From Rubrivivax sp. (lineage in GTDB: Bacteria > Pseudomonadota > Gammaproteobacteria > Burkholderiales > Burkholderiaceae_C): 14,815 nt of DNA. The position numbers were made by a program, and so were the translations under genes. The notes beneath the pieces are model-generated. The model was given only the letters and a program-made list of their open reading frames with translations, ran no database searches and was not told the DNA's origin. The stretch is from NCBI GenBank assembly GCA_027484885.1, contig JAIXSD010000227.1:1-14815 (forward strand), written 5' to 3'. Of this stretch, positions 1 through 8,601 are shown piece by piece. Numbering within the stretch: position 1 is the stretch's first letter; the number at the start of each line of letters is the position of its first letter.

Positions 1-99
1 CATGGCCTGGTGGCCGCGATGGACGCCGTCGAAATTGCCAATCGTCAGCGCACAGGCGCTGGCGATGCCGGGATGATGGAAACCGCGAAAAACCTGCAT
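1..99 (-). CDS. ribF: RibF, riboflavin kinase / FAD synthetase (5' end only, runs off the left edge)
   Basis: These are the first 33 codons of the bifunctional enzyme that phosphorylates riboflavin to FMN and adenylates FMN to FAD in the cytoplasm. The visible N-terminus begins MQVFRGF and contains the segment GNFDGVHRGHQ at residues 21-31. That is the nucleotidyltransferase signature of the FAD synthetase domain, including the HxGH motif that binds ATP. The ATG at 97-99 was chosen because RibF proteins normally begin just before this hydrophobic and GNFDGVH stretch; there is no obvious Shine-Dalgarno sequence upstream. The gene lies 43 bp downstream of the hybrid kinase on the same strand and could be co-transcribed with it. 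The C-terminal kinase domain is outside the window. In many proteobacteria ribF precedes ileS and lspA, which could be the genes beyond the edge (inference). Confidence 0.9.
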   Translation of the reverse strand, partial: MQVFRGFHHPGIASACALTIGNFDGVHRGHQAM

Positions 100-142
100 G
101 GCGCCGATTATCGTGCGCCTTCGTAGCGACCCGCCTCGCCCT

Positions 143-2092
<1,950 letters not shown>

Positions 2093-2100
2093 CTCATTCA

Positions 2101-2106
2101 CCCCTC
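2101..2106 (-). promoter_or_regulatory. Ribosome binding site that decides the hybrid kinase start
   Basis: GAGGGG read on the minus strand lies 8 nt upstream of the ATG at 2092 and overlaps the upstream in-frame GTG at 2101. The spacing supports the ATG and makes the GTG an unlikely start. Confidence 0.6.
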
Positions 2107-2282
2107 GACGTCCGGCAGCCTCTTCCTGAGGCCGCTCTAGCAGCGCGGGTTCATGCCCGCGCTTGTGATCGCTCCACTCTCGGGCGTGTTTCTACAGGGC
2201 AAAGATGACAAATTGAACCGGAACAACCCTTGAAAACCACAGTTGGACTGGGTTTCCAGGGCAAACCACTAGGGTGTTTGTC

Positions 2283-2302
2283 TCAGCGCAATCAAGCGCT
2301 GA
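2283..2302 (-). other. Inverted repeat across the rsuA stop codon
   Basis: A perfect 7-bp inverted repeat, TCAGCGC-AATCAA-GCGCTGA, spans the TGA stop of rsuA (2292-2294). On the minus strand it would form a compact hairpin at the 3' end of the mRNA. No T-run follows in the direction of transcription, so it is not a classical intrinsic terminator. It could protect the 3' end or weakly assist termination before the hybrid kinase gene. Confidence 0.35.
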
Positions 2303-3098
2303 TCAGGGCTGGACTGTGAACCCACTGCCACTCGCCGGGCTTGAGATCCGCGGGCAGGGCCAGGGCGCCGAACTGCGGCCGATGCAGGCGCTCCACCCGG
2401 TTGCCGACAGCGGCGACCATGCGCTTGACCTGGTGGTACTTGCCTTCGGTGAGCGTCAGGCGGAGGCCATGGCTGCCGAAGGCCTCGGCGCCTTCGGCCT
2501 TGACCATCTCCGGCGTGAAGCCTGGGCGCTCACTGGCGATGGGCTTGCTGGGCTTGAGGGGCTTGCGCGCTTCGCTGGCGCGGCGGGCGGCCAGCTCGGC
2601 CGGTAGTTTGGACTCTGCGGGCTCGCGCAGCTCCACACCGGCCAAGAGCTGCGCCACCATCTCCGGCGTGACCGGGTGCTTGCACTGTGCCTCGTAGACC
2701 TTGGGCACATGGTGCTTGGGGCTGGTGAGCTTGTGGATCAGTGTGCCGTCGTCGGTCAGCAGCAGAAGTCCGGTGGTGTCTTCGTCCAGGCGACCCACGG
2801 GCTGCACATTGCGCTCGCGCAGCGGCGCTGGCAGCAAGCTCATGACGCTGGGGTGGTGCTTGGGCTTTTGCGAGCACTCGTAGCCGGCCGGCTTGTTCAG
2901 CAGGATCAGCGCTTTTTCGTAAAAGGGCCAGGTCTTGCCGCTGACCTCAAAGCTGAACCCTTCGGTTTCGTATTCGGCATCCGGGTCGTCTGCTTCTTCG
3001 CCGGCGATGCGAACCTCGCCGTTGTAGATCAGGCCGGCGCAGAGGCGGCGAGTGCCGAAGCCTTGCGAGAACAGGATGTTGGACAGGCGCATTTTCAT
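2292..3098 (-). CDS. rsuA: 16S rRNA pseudouridine(516) synthase RsuA
   Basis: This cytoplasmic enzyme isomerises one uridine in 16S rRNA. Residues 1-45 look like an S4 RNA-binding domain. The catalytic motif GRLDEDTTGLLLLT lies at 102-115 with the catalytic Asp105, followed by TSPKHH (126-130) and a late GKYHQVKRMVAAVGN at 219-233, all hallmarks of the RsuA/RluB/E/F family. The HHPSVMSLLP stretch and the S4 domain fit RsuA better than RluE or RluF. At 268 residues it is longer than the roughly 231 of E. coli RsuA. The excess is mostly a Lys/Pro/Ala-rich insertion around 160-203. The ATG at 3098 is used; a second in-frame ATG two codons later is possible, since only weak purine-rich sequence precedes either. 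It is divergent from the asparaginase gene, with a 229-bp gap between them. Confidence 0.88.
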   Translation of the reverse strand: MKMRLSNILFSQGFGTRRLCAGLIYNGEVRIAGEEADDPDAEYETEGFSFEVSGKTWPFYEKALILLNKPAGYECSQKPKHHPSVMSLLPAPLRERNVQPVGRLDEDTTGLLLLTDDGTLIHKLTSPKHHVPKVYEAQCKHPVTPEMVAQLLAGVELREPAESKLPAELAARRASEARKPLKPSKPIASERPGFTPEMVKAEGAEAFGSHGLRLTLTEGKYHQVKRMVAAVGNRVERLHRPQFGALALPADLKPGEWQWVHSPALISA

Positions 3099-3201
3099 GG
3101 GCCTATTGTCTCCGACGCGGGTCCTCCAGGCTGCTGCGCAGCTCGCACGATGGCGTGGCGTCGATGCGCAGTCCTGGTTCGGTGCTCACTATCATGGGCG
3201 T

Positions 3202-3262
3202 GACAGGGCCGACAGGGCCGACAGGGCGCGACAGGGCCGACAGGGCCGACAGGGCCGACAGG
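3202..3262. repeat. Tandem 9-bp repeat (GACAGGGCC) x about 7 upstream of the isoaspartyl peptidase gene
   Basis: Near-perfect head-to-tail copies of GACAGGGCC start at 3202, 3211, 3220, 3230, 3239 and 3248, with a truncated seventh at 3257 (GACAGG). The third copy is a 10-bp variant (GACAGGGCGC), which shifts the phase of those that follow. The array lies in the 229-bp gap between divergent rsuA and the isoaspartyl peptidase gene and ends 65 bp before the latter's start codon. It could be a slippage-prone microsatellite that changes promoter spacing, or a cluster of protein-binding sites; the sequence alone does not say which. Confidence 0.85.
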
Positions 3263-3312
3263 TGCGGTTCGCGACGCAACTCCGGCTTCGTTCACTTTTT
3301 TCCCAGGCATGC

Positions 3313-3319
3313 AAGGAGA
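3313..3319 (+). promoter_or_regulatory. Ribosome binding site of the isoaspartyl peptidase gene
   Basis: AAGGAGA ends 8 nt before the ATG at 3328. This strong Shine-Dalgarno sequence rejects the upstream in-frame extension, which would translate the 9-bp repeat array into Arg/Gln/Asp-rich sequence. Confidence 0.8.
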
Positions 3320-3327
3320 CTTTCAAG

Positions 3328-4332
3328 ATGACAGCTGACACAGCGGCGCGTCCCGTACCGGTTCTGGCCATCCATGGTGGCGCGGGCACCTTGACCCGCG
3401 GCGCCATGAGTGCCGAGCAGGAAACGCGTTATCGCGCGGCGCTGCAGCGCATTTTGCAGGCCGGGCAGTTGCAGCTGGCTGCAGGCGCCAGCGCGCTCGA
3501 TGTGGTGGTTGAGGCCGTTCGTCAGCTCGAAGAGTGCGAGCTCTTCAATGCCGGAAAAGGCGCGGTCTATACCGCGGCGGGCACCCATGAACTTGACGCT
3601 TGCGTGATGGATGGACGGGATTGCCGAGCCGGTGCCGTGGCCGGCGTCAGCCGCACGCGCAACCCGATTCTGGCGGCACGTGCGGTCATGGAGCAGAGTG
3701 CACATTTGCTCTTCGTAGGCGCTGCTGCCGACGATTGGGCGGCGCGTCATGGGATCGAACAAGTGGATCCGGCCTGGTTTGGCACGCCGCATCGCTTGGA
3801 GCAATTGCGTCGTGCGCAGCAGCTGCAAGCCGGTGTGCTGCGCGATCACGATGGACAGGAGCTCGTGAACGGCCGGCAGCCCAGCCAAGCCTCAGGCCCG
3901 ATCGACGAGCAAACCAAGTTTGGCACCGTGGGGGCTGTGGCGCTGGATGCCGAGGGGCATCTGGCGGCAGCGACCTCGACCGGTGGCATGACCAACAAGC
4001 AGGTGGGTCGGGTGGGCGATACGCCCTTGGTGGGTGCTGGCACCTATGCCAACGATGCGACGGTGGCCGTGTCCTGCACAGGCACGGGCGAGCTGTTCAT
4101 GCGCGCCTGTGCGGCGCATGATGTCTCGGCCCTGGTTGCTTACGCCGGCTTGTCTCTGGCCGAGGCCTGCGAGCGCGTCGTCATGCAAAAGCTGCCGCCC
4201 GATGCTGGTGGACTGATTGCCGTTTCTGCCAAGGGTGAGGTTTGTCTGCCCTTCAATTCGGAAGGCATGTATCGCGGCTATGTGCGTTGCGGCGATGTGG
4301 AACCGCTGGTTGCGGTGTATCGCTCGGAGTGA
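3328..4332 (+). CDS. iaaA: Isoaspartyl peptidase / L-asparaginase (plant-type, N-terminal nucleophile hydrolase)
   Basis: This 334-residue Ntn hydrolase removes isoaspartyl residues from peptides and hydrolyses L-asparagine. It is made as a proenzyme and cleaves itself before the nucleophilic threonine. Near the N-terminus is AIHGGAGTL (14-22), then ELFNAGKGAVYT (71-82). The autocleavage site is KFGT-VGAVALD, giving Thr200 as nucleophile of the beta subunit, followed by AAATSTGGMTNK (213-224), GRVGDTPLVGAGTYA (227-241) and the substrate-loop segment TGTGE (251-255). Length agrees with E. coli IaaA (about 320). The start at 3328 follows AAGGAGA. It has no signal peptide, so it is probably cytoplasmic. 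It stands alone on the plus strand and converges on the PEP-CTERM gene with a shared terminator. Confidence 0.93.
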   Translation: MTADTAARPVPVLAIHGGAGTLTRGAMSAEQETRYRAALQRILQAGQLQLAAGASALDVVVEAVRQLEECELFNAGKGAVYTAAGTHELDACVMDGRDCRAGAVAGVSRTRNPILAARAVMEQSAHLLFVGAAADDWAARHGIEQVDPAWFGTPHRLEQLRRAQQLQAGVLRDHDGQELVNGRQPSQASGPIDEQTKFGTVGAVALDAEGHLAAATSTGGMTNKQVGRVGDTPLVGAGTYANDATVAVSCTGTGELFMRACAAHDVSALVAYAGLSLAEACERVVMQKLPPDAGGLIAVSAKGEVCLPFNSEGMYRGYVRCGDVEPLVAVYRSE

Positions 4333-4408
4333 GTATCGCGCGTGTCCAGGCTTGAGTTTCCTTGCAGCCCTGCGAAAAGGGGATTGCAGCCGTGGTGCGA
4401 AGACAAAT

Positions 4409-4436
4409 AAAAAAAGCGGCCAGTGGCCGCTTTTTT
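4409..4436. terminator. Bidirectional intrinsic terminator between the isoaspartyl peptidase and PEP-CTERM genes
   Basis: The stem GCGGCC-AGT-GGCCGC (4416-4430) is flanked by a run of A on the left and six T on the right. Read on either strand it gives a G+C-rich hairpin followed by a U-tract. It lies 76 bp after the plus-strand stop at 4332 and 27 bp after the minus-strand stop at 4464, so one element can end both convergent transcripts. Confidence 0.92.
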
Positions 4437-4463
4437 GATGGCTTCCCAGTCGAAGCGCTGGGC

Positions 4464-5339
4464 TCAGTTCTTCTTGCTTTGGCGGCGGGTGTAGACCACG
4501 CCGAACACAGCCAGGCTGACCAGGGCCAGCGAGCCCGGTTCCGGCACGGCGCGCGCCGTGGCGCGAATCAGAGCCTGGCCAGAGCCGCTCGGATTCGGGT
4601 TGTAGACCGAGAAGGTGTAGTTGGTGGTGCCGGTCAGGCCAGCAGCCCAGGTGCCGTTCAAGCCAGCCAGGTAGATGTCCACTTGGTTCTTGAACGAAGT
4701 ACCGGTTTCATTCACATCCAGGCCGCTGTTGGTGTAAGCAGCGCTGTAATACTTCTTGTCGGTGTTCTTGCCAGCGCCGTCACCCAGAATTTCCCAGATG
4801 GCGAATTGGAAGGCGGCCGACTTGGTCGACGAGGTGACGCTGTCGGCGTAGGCGTGTTCGAACAGATTGGTCAGGTCGCTGAGGACGCGAGCAGTCGTCG
4901 TCGTCGAGTCGTCGTAAATGCCCTTGACGCCATTGGCTTGGTAGTTGGTGCCTGCGAAGATCGAGGCATAACCCATGGTCGGGCCGCCGGGGGTGGCTTG
5001 GTAGCCGTTGACGAAGTTGTTCAACGACACTTTGTCGTAGGTGTCAGGAGAGATGTAGTTGTTCAGCGGGTCCAGGCAGTAGACCCAGAAGCTGTTGGCG
5101 CCCAGGGCGTTGTTCGTGCCTTCGTTGACCTTCCAGGCGCCCATGCCCACATCACGCGCAGATGTGTTGCCGAACACCAGCGAGTGCGATTCGATCAGCG
5201 AGGAGCCGGTACCCGTGGTTTTGGTCAGCGTCGTCGCACCTTGAGCGTAAGCGGAGCCTGCGGCCACCACGAACAGAGCCGCTGCGCCAAAAGACGCAAA
5301 TCGACCGGTGGTAGTTGTCGCTTTCGCAGCGTAGTTCAT
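4464..5339 (-). CDS. PEP-CTERM sorting domain protein with putative Cys-Gln thioester motifs
   Basis: This 291-residue exported protein has a signal peptide (hydrophobic 16-30, cleavage probably after AYA at 30-32). Its C-terminus is a textbook PEP-CTERM signal: VPEPGS (265-270), a hydrophobic helix (271-283) and a basic tail RRQSKKN. Exosortase is expected to cleave at this motif and release or anchor the protein at the surface or in extracellular polymer. The middle is Ser/Thr/Asn/Gly-rich with repetitive codons around residues 143-150. The single cysteine is Cys88 in WVYCLD, and AFQFAIWEIL (176-185) contains Gln178. The pair resembles the YCxD ... QxAIW motifs of internal-thioester domains (inference). 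SD-like AGGGT lies 8 nt before the ATG at 5339. It follows prsT on the same strand after 331 bp. Its specific role is unknown; floc or biofilm matrix is plausible from the family. Confidence 0.9.
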   Translation of the reverse strand: MNYAAKATTTTGRFASFGAAALFVVAAGSAYAQGATTLTKTTGTGSSLIESHSLVFGNTSARDVGMGAWKVNEGTNNALGANSFWVYCLDPLNNYISPDTYDKVSLNNFVNGYQATPGGPTMGYASIFAGTNYQANGVKGIYDDSTTTTARVLSDLTNLFEHAYADSVTSSTKSAAFQFAIWEILGDGAGKNTDKKYYSAAYTNSGLDVNETGTSFKNQVDIYLAGLNGTWAAGLTGTTNYTFSVYNPNPSGSGQALIRATARAVPEPGSLALVSLAVFGVVYTRRQSKKN

Positions 5340-5581
5340 GGTGTGGACCCTGTTGGCGTAGATGGTGTTACGGAAATCTTGGGTTGCATCCTACTTGGCT
5401 GGCGCCTCTGAACAATCCCGCGAACCGGGGGGTGTTCTGGGTCTGTAAAAAATTCACAGCCCGCTGGCGTTTGCGCAAGAGAAAAACAATCAGGACTACA
5501 TATTGGATTCTGCCTGCTCTTGAGAGGGGCTGATAACCCCCGATTTCGAGGGGCGTGAGTAATTTCTCAAGGGGATTTTGC

Positions 5582-5595
5582 AAACCCGTGGGTTT
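5582..5595. repeat. 14-bp inverted repeat AAACCCGTGGGTTT
   Basis: Perfect 6-bp arms surround a GT centre, about 245 bp upstream of the PEP-CTERM start codon and 76 bp after the prsT stop codon. It could be an operator half or a small hairpin. It overlaps the first copy of the CGTGGGTTT(T)GAA direct repeat. Confidence 0.5.
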
Positions 5596-5625
5596 TGAAT
5601 GATCTGTTTGGATCGTGGGTTTGAA
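5587..5625. repeat. Direct repeat CGTGGGTTT(T)GAA, two copies 27 bp apart
   Basis: Copy one (5587-5599) has four T and copy two (5614-5625) has three. The copies lie upstream of the PEP-CTERM gene at a distance suitable for an upstream activator site, but no known binding motif is recognised. Confidence 0.45.
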
Positions 5626-5670
5626 CCTGATTTGCCATATTCCCGTCACATCGCAAGAAATGCGCTGAGA

Positions 5671-8535
5671 TCACAAGCCCAGTTCAAGTTTCAATCGGCT
5701 CACCTCAGGCGTCAGCGGCAGCTTGGGTTGGGCGTTGAGGGCCGCCGCCAACTCTTCCTTGGCCTCGGCCTTGCGGTTCAGCTTGGCCAGGGCAAAGGCC
5801 AGGTGGTAGCGGATTTCTCCGTTGCTGGGGCTGCGCAGGCGGGCTTCACGCAAATGTCGCAGTCCGCCCTCGATATTGCCGCGCTGCACCAGGATCCAAC
5901 CCAAGGTGTCGGCGGCATCGGCATTGCCGGGGGCTTGTTTCAGCGCTTTTTCTGCAACGGCGACGGCGCCTGCATCACCCATGCGTTGCAGCAGCTGGGC
6001 ATAGTTCAGCTGGATGCCAATGTCGGTGGGTTGCAGCGCCAGAATTTGTTGGTAATTCTTCTTGGCCGCTTCATTGCGGCCCGCCTGCATTTGCACGCCC
6101 GCCACGGCTTTCAGGGCAGTGATGTCGTTTGGCGACTTCTTGGCCCAGCCTTCCAGCATGGCCAAGGCCTTGTCCAATTCGCCCGCGGCGACCATGGCAC
6201 GGGCCAGCAAGATGGCGTTCGGCGTGCTGGGCTCTTTGTCGAACACGGTGCGGTAGCCGGCCTGGGCGGCGGCAAACTGGCCGCGCGACATGGCCACATG
6301 GGCGCCGACCAGTGCGGTCTGCACCTTGCCCGGGTGGGTGCTGTTCAAGGTCTTGAGGGCGGCATCGACCTTGGCCGGGTCGCCACGACGAGCCTCCACC
6401 TCCACCTGCAGCAGCAAGGCGCCGAGGTCGCCGGTTTGCGACTGCAGGGCTTTCTGCACGTTGTAGGTGGCGCCATCGACATTGCCGGCTGCCAGTTGCA
6501 TGCGGCCGATCTGCACCTGCTGCGGGGCATCGAAATCCGCCACTCGGGTGGCTTCTTGCAGCACCTGGCGGGCGTTGTTGCCATCGTTCAGAGCCAGGTA
6601 CACGCGGGCGAGCGAGAGCAGGGCTGGCAGCTTGCCGGCGTAATTGGCGGCCAGTGCCTTGGCCAGGGGCAGGGCGAGGTCGGGTTGGCGCTGCTCCATG
6701 TAGAGCTCGACCAGCATCAGGCCCGGGCGGGCGTCGACACGCTGCACTTCGTGGGCATGCTTGAGATGGGCGATGGCTTCATTGGGGCGCTTGGCGCGCA
6801 GCTCCAGAATGGCCAACTGGTAGAGCAGCTCGGCGTCGTCCTTGTTGCCGCCTTCCAGCAGCTTTTCCAGCCGCTTGCGCGCGGGTTCGAACTTGCTTTC
6901 TTCCATGTCCAGCCAGGACAGATTGATGGCGGCCGGGCGGAAGTTCGGGTCTTTTTGCAGCAGCTGCGTGAAGGTGTCGCGTGCTCCCTTTTTGTCACCC
7001 GAGCGGCCTTTGATATTGCCCAGGAAGTTGAGCATGGTCAGGTTGTCGGGTTCGCGCTTGACGATGGCTTGGGCCGTCTGCAGGGCTTTGGCGGTCTGGC
7101 CCTGGTTCAGGTAGACATTGGCCAGCTGAACGCCGGCGCGGCCATCGCCCGGTGTGGCGGCAAAGGCTTTTTCCAGATTGGCCAGACCGAGTTTGTCCTG
7201 GCCCAGGCTGAGCTGGCTGAAACCCAGCTCGCGAATGGCCGAAGACGAACCGCCGCGGGCGGCCGATTTTTCGAAGAATTCGCTGGCCTGGACATAGCGC
7301 TTGCGGGCCATGTTCACCGTGCCGAGCAGGAACAGCACCTGCGGGTCATCAGGGTTGATGCGCTGCGCGCCCTCCAGCAGGATCATGGCCCGGCCGTAGT
7401 CGCGCGTATCCACCAAGATGGAGGCCAGCATCACCTGGGCGGCGTAGTTTTTGCTGTTCAGGCCCAGCAGGATGTCGAGGTAGCCACGTGCTTTCTCGGG
7501 GTTGCCGAGCGCGCGGTGGGACATGGCGCCCGCCAGCAGCAAGGGGTCATTGCCCGCCAGCACCTCGGGGGCGATCGCATCGATCAGGTCCACCGCATTG
7601 GCGAATGCGGTCTTGGCGGCCGCGAGGTCGCCCTTGCGATTGGCCAGGAAACCGCGCAAGAACGAGGCGCGCGGGTCTTCCAGCTCCCACTCGACCAGCT
7701 GGGCCAGGTCTTTGCTGGCCTCGGCTTCTTGGTTCAAACCGATCAGGATGGAGGCGCGGGCCACGCGGGCATCGACCTGCTTGGGGTTGATCTTGAGCGC
7801 GCGTTCCTGGGCGGCCAGCGCGCCTTTCAGGTCTTGCTGGCCTTGCAGAATCGTGCCCAGGGTGTACCAGGCGCCGGCTTCGTTGGGCGACAACTCGATG
7901 CCCTTGATGGCCGAGGCTTTGGCCTTGTCGCGCTCGCCCAGGCGCAGCAGCATCGGCGCTTCCGCGGTCCAAGGGCTGCCCGAGCGCGGATTCAGTGCCT
8001 TGGCCTCGGCAAAACTCTTGGCGGCCTGGCTGACATTGCCCGACATGGCGTAGGCGGAGCCGCGCAAGGTCAGTACCTCGGCTTGCGCGTTGGTGGGCAG
8101 GCCGCTGGTTGTGATCTGGTCGATCAGCTTCTTGCGGTCACCGAGCAGCAGGTAGATCTGCGCCATGGGGATGGCCACTTCGCTGCGGCTCACGCCTTGC
8201 TTCAGCGCTTCTTCCAGCGCGGCTTCGGCGGCCTTGAGCTCGCCTTGACCCAGCAAGACCTTGCCCAGCAGCAGGTGCGCCGCCAGCATCTTCTGATCTT
8301 CCTGGATGGAGTTTTTCAGCTGGATGATGGCGCCCGGCAGATCACCACGCTCGAAGCGGCGCAGGCCGTCTTCGTAATAGGTCGAGGCCTTGTCGGCCGC
8401 AGCCAGGCTCCAGGGGGAGCCGCTCAAGAGCAGCAAGCCGAGCACCAAGGGGCGAAGCAGGCGCGGAGCCAGGGAAGGGGTCGAGGCGGGCGTAGACGAC
8501 GTCGGCAAAGAAGCGGGCAGGTGTTTGGATCGCAT
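5671..8535 (-). CDS. prsT: PEP-CTERM system TPR-repeat protein PrsT
   Basis: This 954-residue exported protein is built almost wholly of tetratricopeptide repeats. The N-terminus has a long basic/Ser-Pro leader and a hydrophobic core at about 27-46, ending SLAAADKA. The mature protein opens with ASTYYEDGLRRFERGD, AIIQLKNSIQ and LLLGKVLLGQGELKAAE, a stretch typical of the PrsT family (TIGR02917, PEP-CTERM TPR lipoprotein). On the order of twenty TPR-like units follow to the C-terminus, where GWILVQRGNIEGGLRHL is one of the last. PrsT is linked with exosortase EpsH/XrtA, kinase PrsK and regulator PrsR and with extracellular polymer production; its exact role is not settled. Oddities: there is no cysteine near the signal cleavage site, so no lipobox although the family is named a lipoprotein, and no Shine-Dalgarno precedes the ATG at 8535. 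A sigma-54-type promoter lies 67 bp upstream. Confidence 0.9.
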   Translation of the reverse strand: MRSKHLPASLPTSSTPASTPSLAPRLLRPLVLGLLLLSGSPWSLAAADKASTYYEDGLRRFERGDLPGAIIQLKNSIQEDQKMLAAHLLLGKVLLGQGELKAAEAALEEALKQGVSRSEVAIPMAQIYLLLGDRKKLIDQITTSGLPTNAQAEVLTLRGSAYAMSGNVSQAAKSFAEAKALNPRSGSPWTAEAPMLLRLGERDKAKASAIKGIELSPNEAGAWYTLGTILQGQQDLKGALAAQERALKINPKQVDARVARASILIGLNQEAEASKDLAQLVEWELEDPRASFLRGFLANRKGDLAAAKTAFANAVDLIDAIAPEVLAGNDPLLLAGAMSHRALGNPEKARGYLDILLGLNSKNYAAQVMLASILVDTRDYGRAMILLEGAQRINPDDPQVLFLLGTVNMARKRYVQASEFFEKSAARGGSSSAIRELGFSQLSLGQDKLGLANLEKAFAATPGDGRAGVQLANVYLNQGQTAKALQTAQAIVKREPDNLTMLNFLGNIKGRSGDKKGARDTFTQLLQKDPNFRPAAINLSWLDMEESKFEPARKRLEKLLEGGNKDDAELLYQLAILELRAKRPNEAIAHLKHAHEVQRVDARPGLMLVELYMEQRQPDLALPLAKALAANYAGKLPALLSLARVYLALNDGNNARQVLQEATRVADFDAPQQVQIGRMQLAAGNVDGATYNVQKALQSQTGDLGALLLQVEVEARRGDPAKVDAALKTLNSTHPGKVQTALVGAHVAMSRGQFAAAQAGYRTVFDKEPSTPNAILLARAMVAAGELDKALAMLEGWAKKSPNDITALKAVAGVQMQAGRNEAAKKNYQQILALQPTDIGIQLNYAQLLQRMGDAGAVAVAEKALKQAPGNADAADTLGWILVQRGNIEGGLRHLREARLRSPSNGEIRYHLAFALAKLNRKAEAKEELAAALNAQPKLPLTPEVSRLKLELGL

Positions 8536-8601
8536 GGGCGAAGTATCGTCAAGCGCCTGTCGAGGCGGGCGGAATTTATACCGGGAGAGAGGTGTTTCGG
8601 G

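Larger units (their letters stand above)
3099..3327. promoter_or_regulatory. Divergent intergenic region between rsuA and the isoaspartyl peptidase gene
   Basis: This 229-bp gap must carry promoters for both genes. Its dominant feature is the 9-bp tandem array at 3202-3262. A TATCAT at about 3190 resembles a -10 box for the plus strand but has no matching -35 at proper spacing. No firm promoter was identified on either strand. Confidence 0.4.
5340..5670. other. 331-bp gene-free region between prsT and the PEP-CTERM gene, rich in inverted and direct repeats
   Basis: No credible coding frame is seen here; an A+T-richer stretch (around 5445-5510) stands out against the neighbours. It should contain the end of the prsT transcript and the promoter of the PEP-CTERM gene. 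Visible elements are: a TGT-N9-ACA imperfect palindrome within a GGG(T)CTGT/ACAGCCC stem (5439-5462); the palindrome CTCTTGAGAG (5517-5526); two mutually exclusive hairpins, GGGG-N7-CCCC (5526-5540) and CCCC-N8-GGGG (5538-5553); CTTGAGA/TCTCAAG arms (5519-5525, 5565-5571); AAACCCGTGGGTTT (5582-5595); and a direct repeat CGTGGGTTT(T)GAA at 5587 and 5614. No convincing sigma-70 or sigma-54 promoter with correct spacing was found for the PEP-CTERM gene, nor a hairpin with a T-run for prsT. Confidence 0.6.

Noticed and set aside
3202..3262. CRISPR-like array
   Set aside because: Units are 9 bp and directly abutting with no spacers.
3052..3327. N-terminal extension of the isoaspartyl peptidase through the 9-bp repeats
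   Set aside because: The family starts near VLAIHGGAG, AAGGAGA is placed 8 nt before the ATG at 3328, and the extension overlaps rsuA and would be repeat-derived.
4885..4916. GTC-rich simple repeat as a separate element
   Set aside because: It lies in frame inside the PEP-CTERM gene and encodes the Asp/Ser/Thr-rich stretch; codon repetition explains it.
5622..5637. Possible sigma-54 site for the PEP-CTERM gene (TGGCAAATCAGGTTCA on the minus strand)
   Set aside because: The -24 GG is good but the -12 reads TC instead of GC and the site is about 285 bp from the start codon. Scanning the gap for GG-N10-GC on the minus strand found no match.
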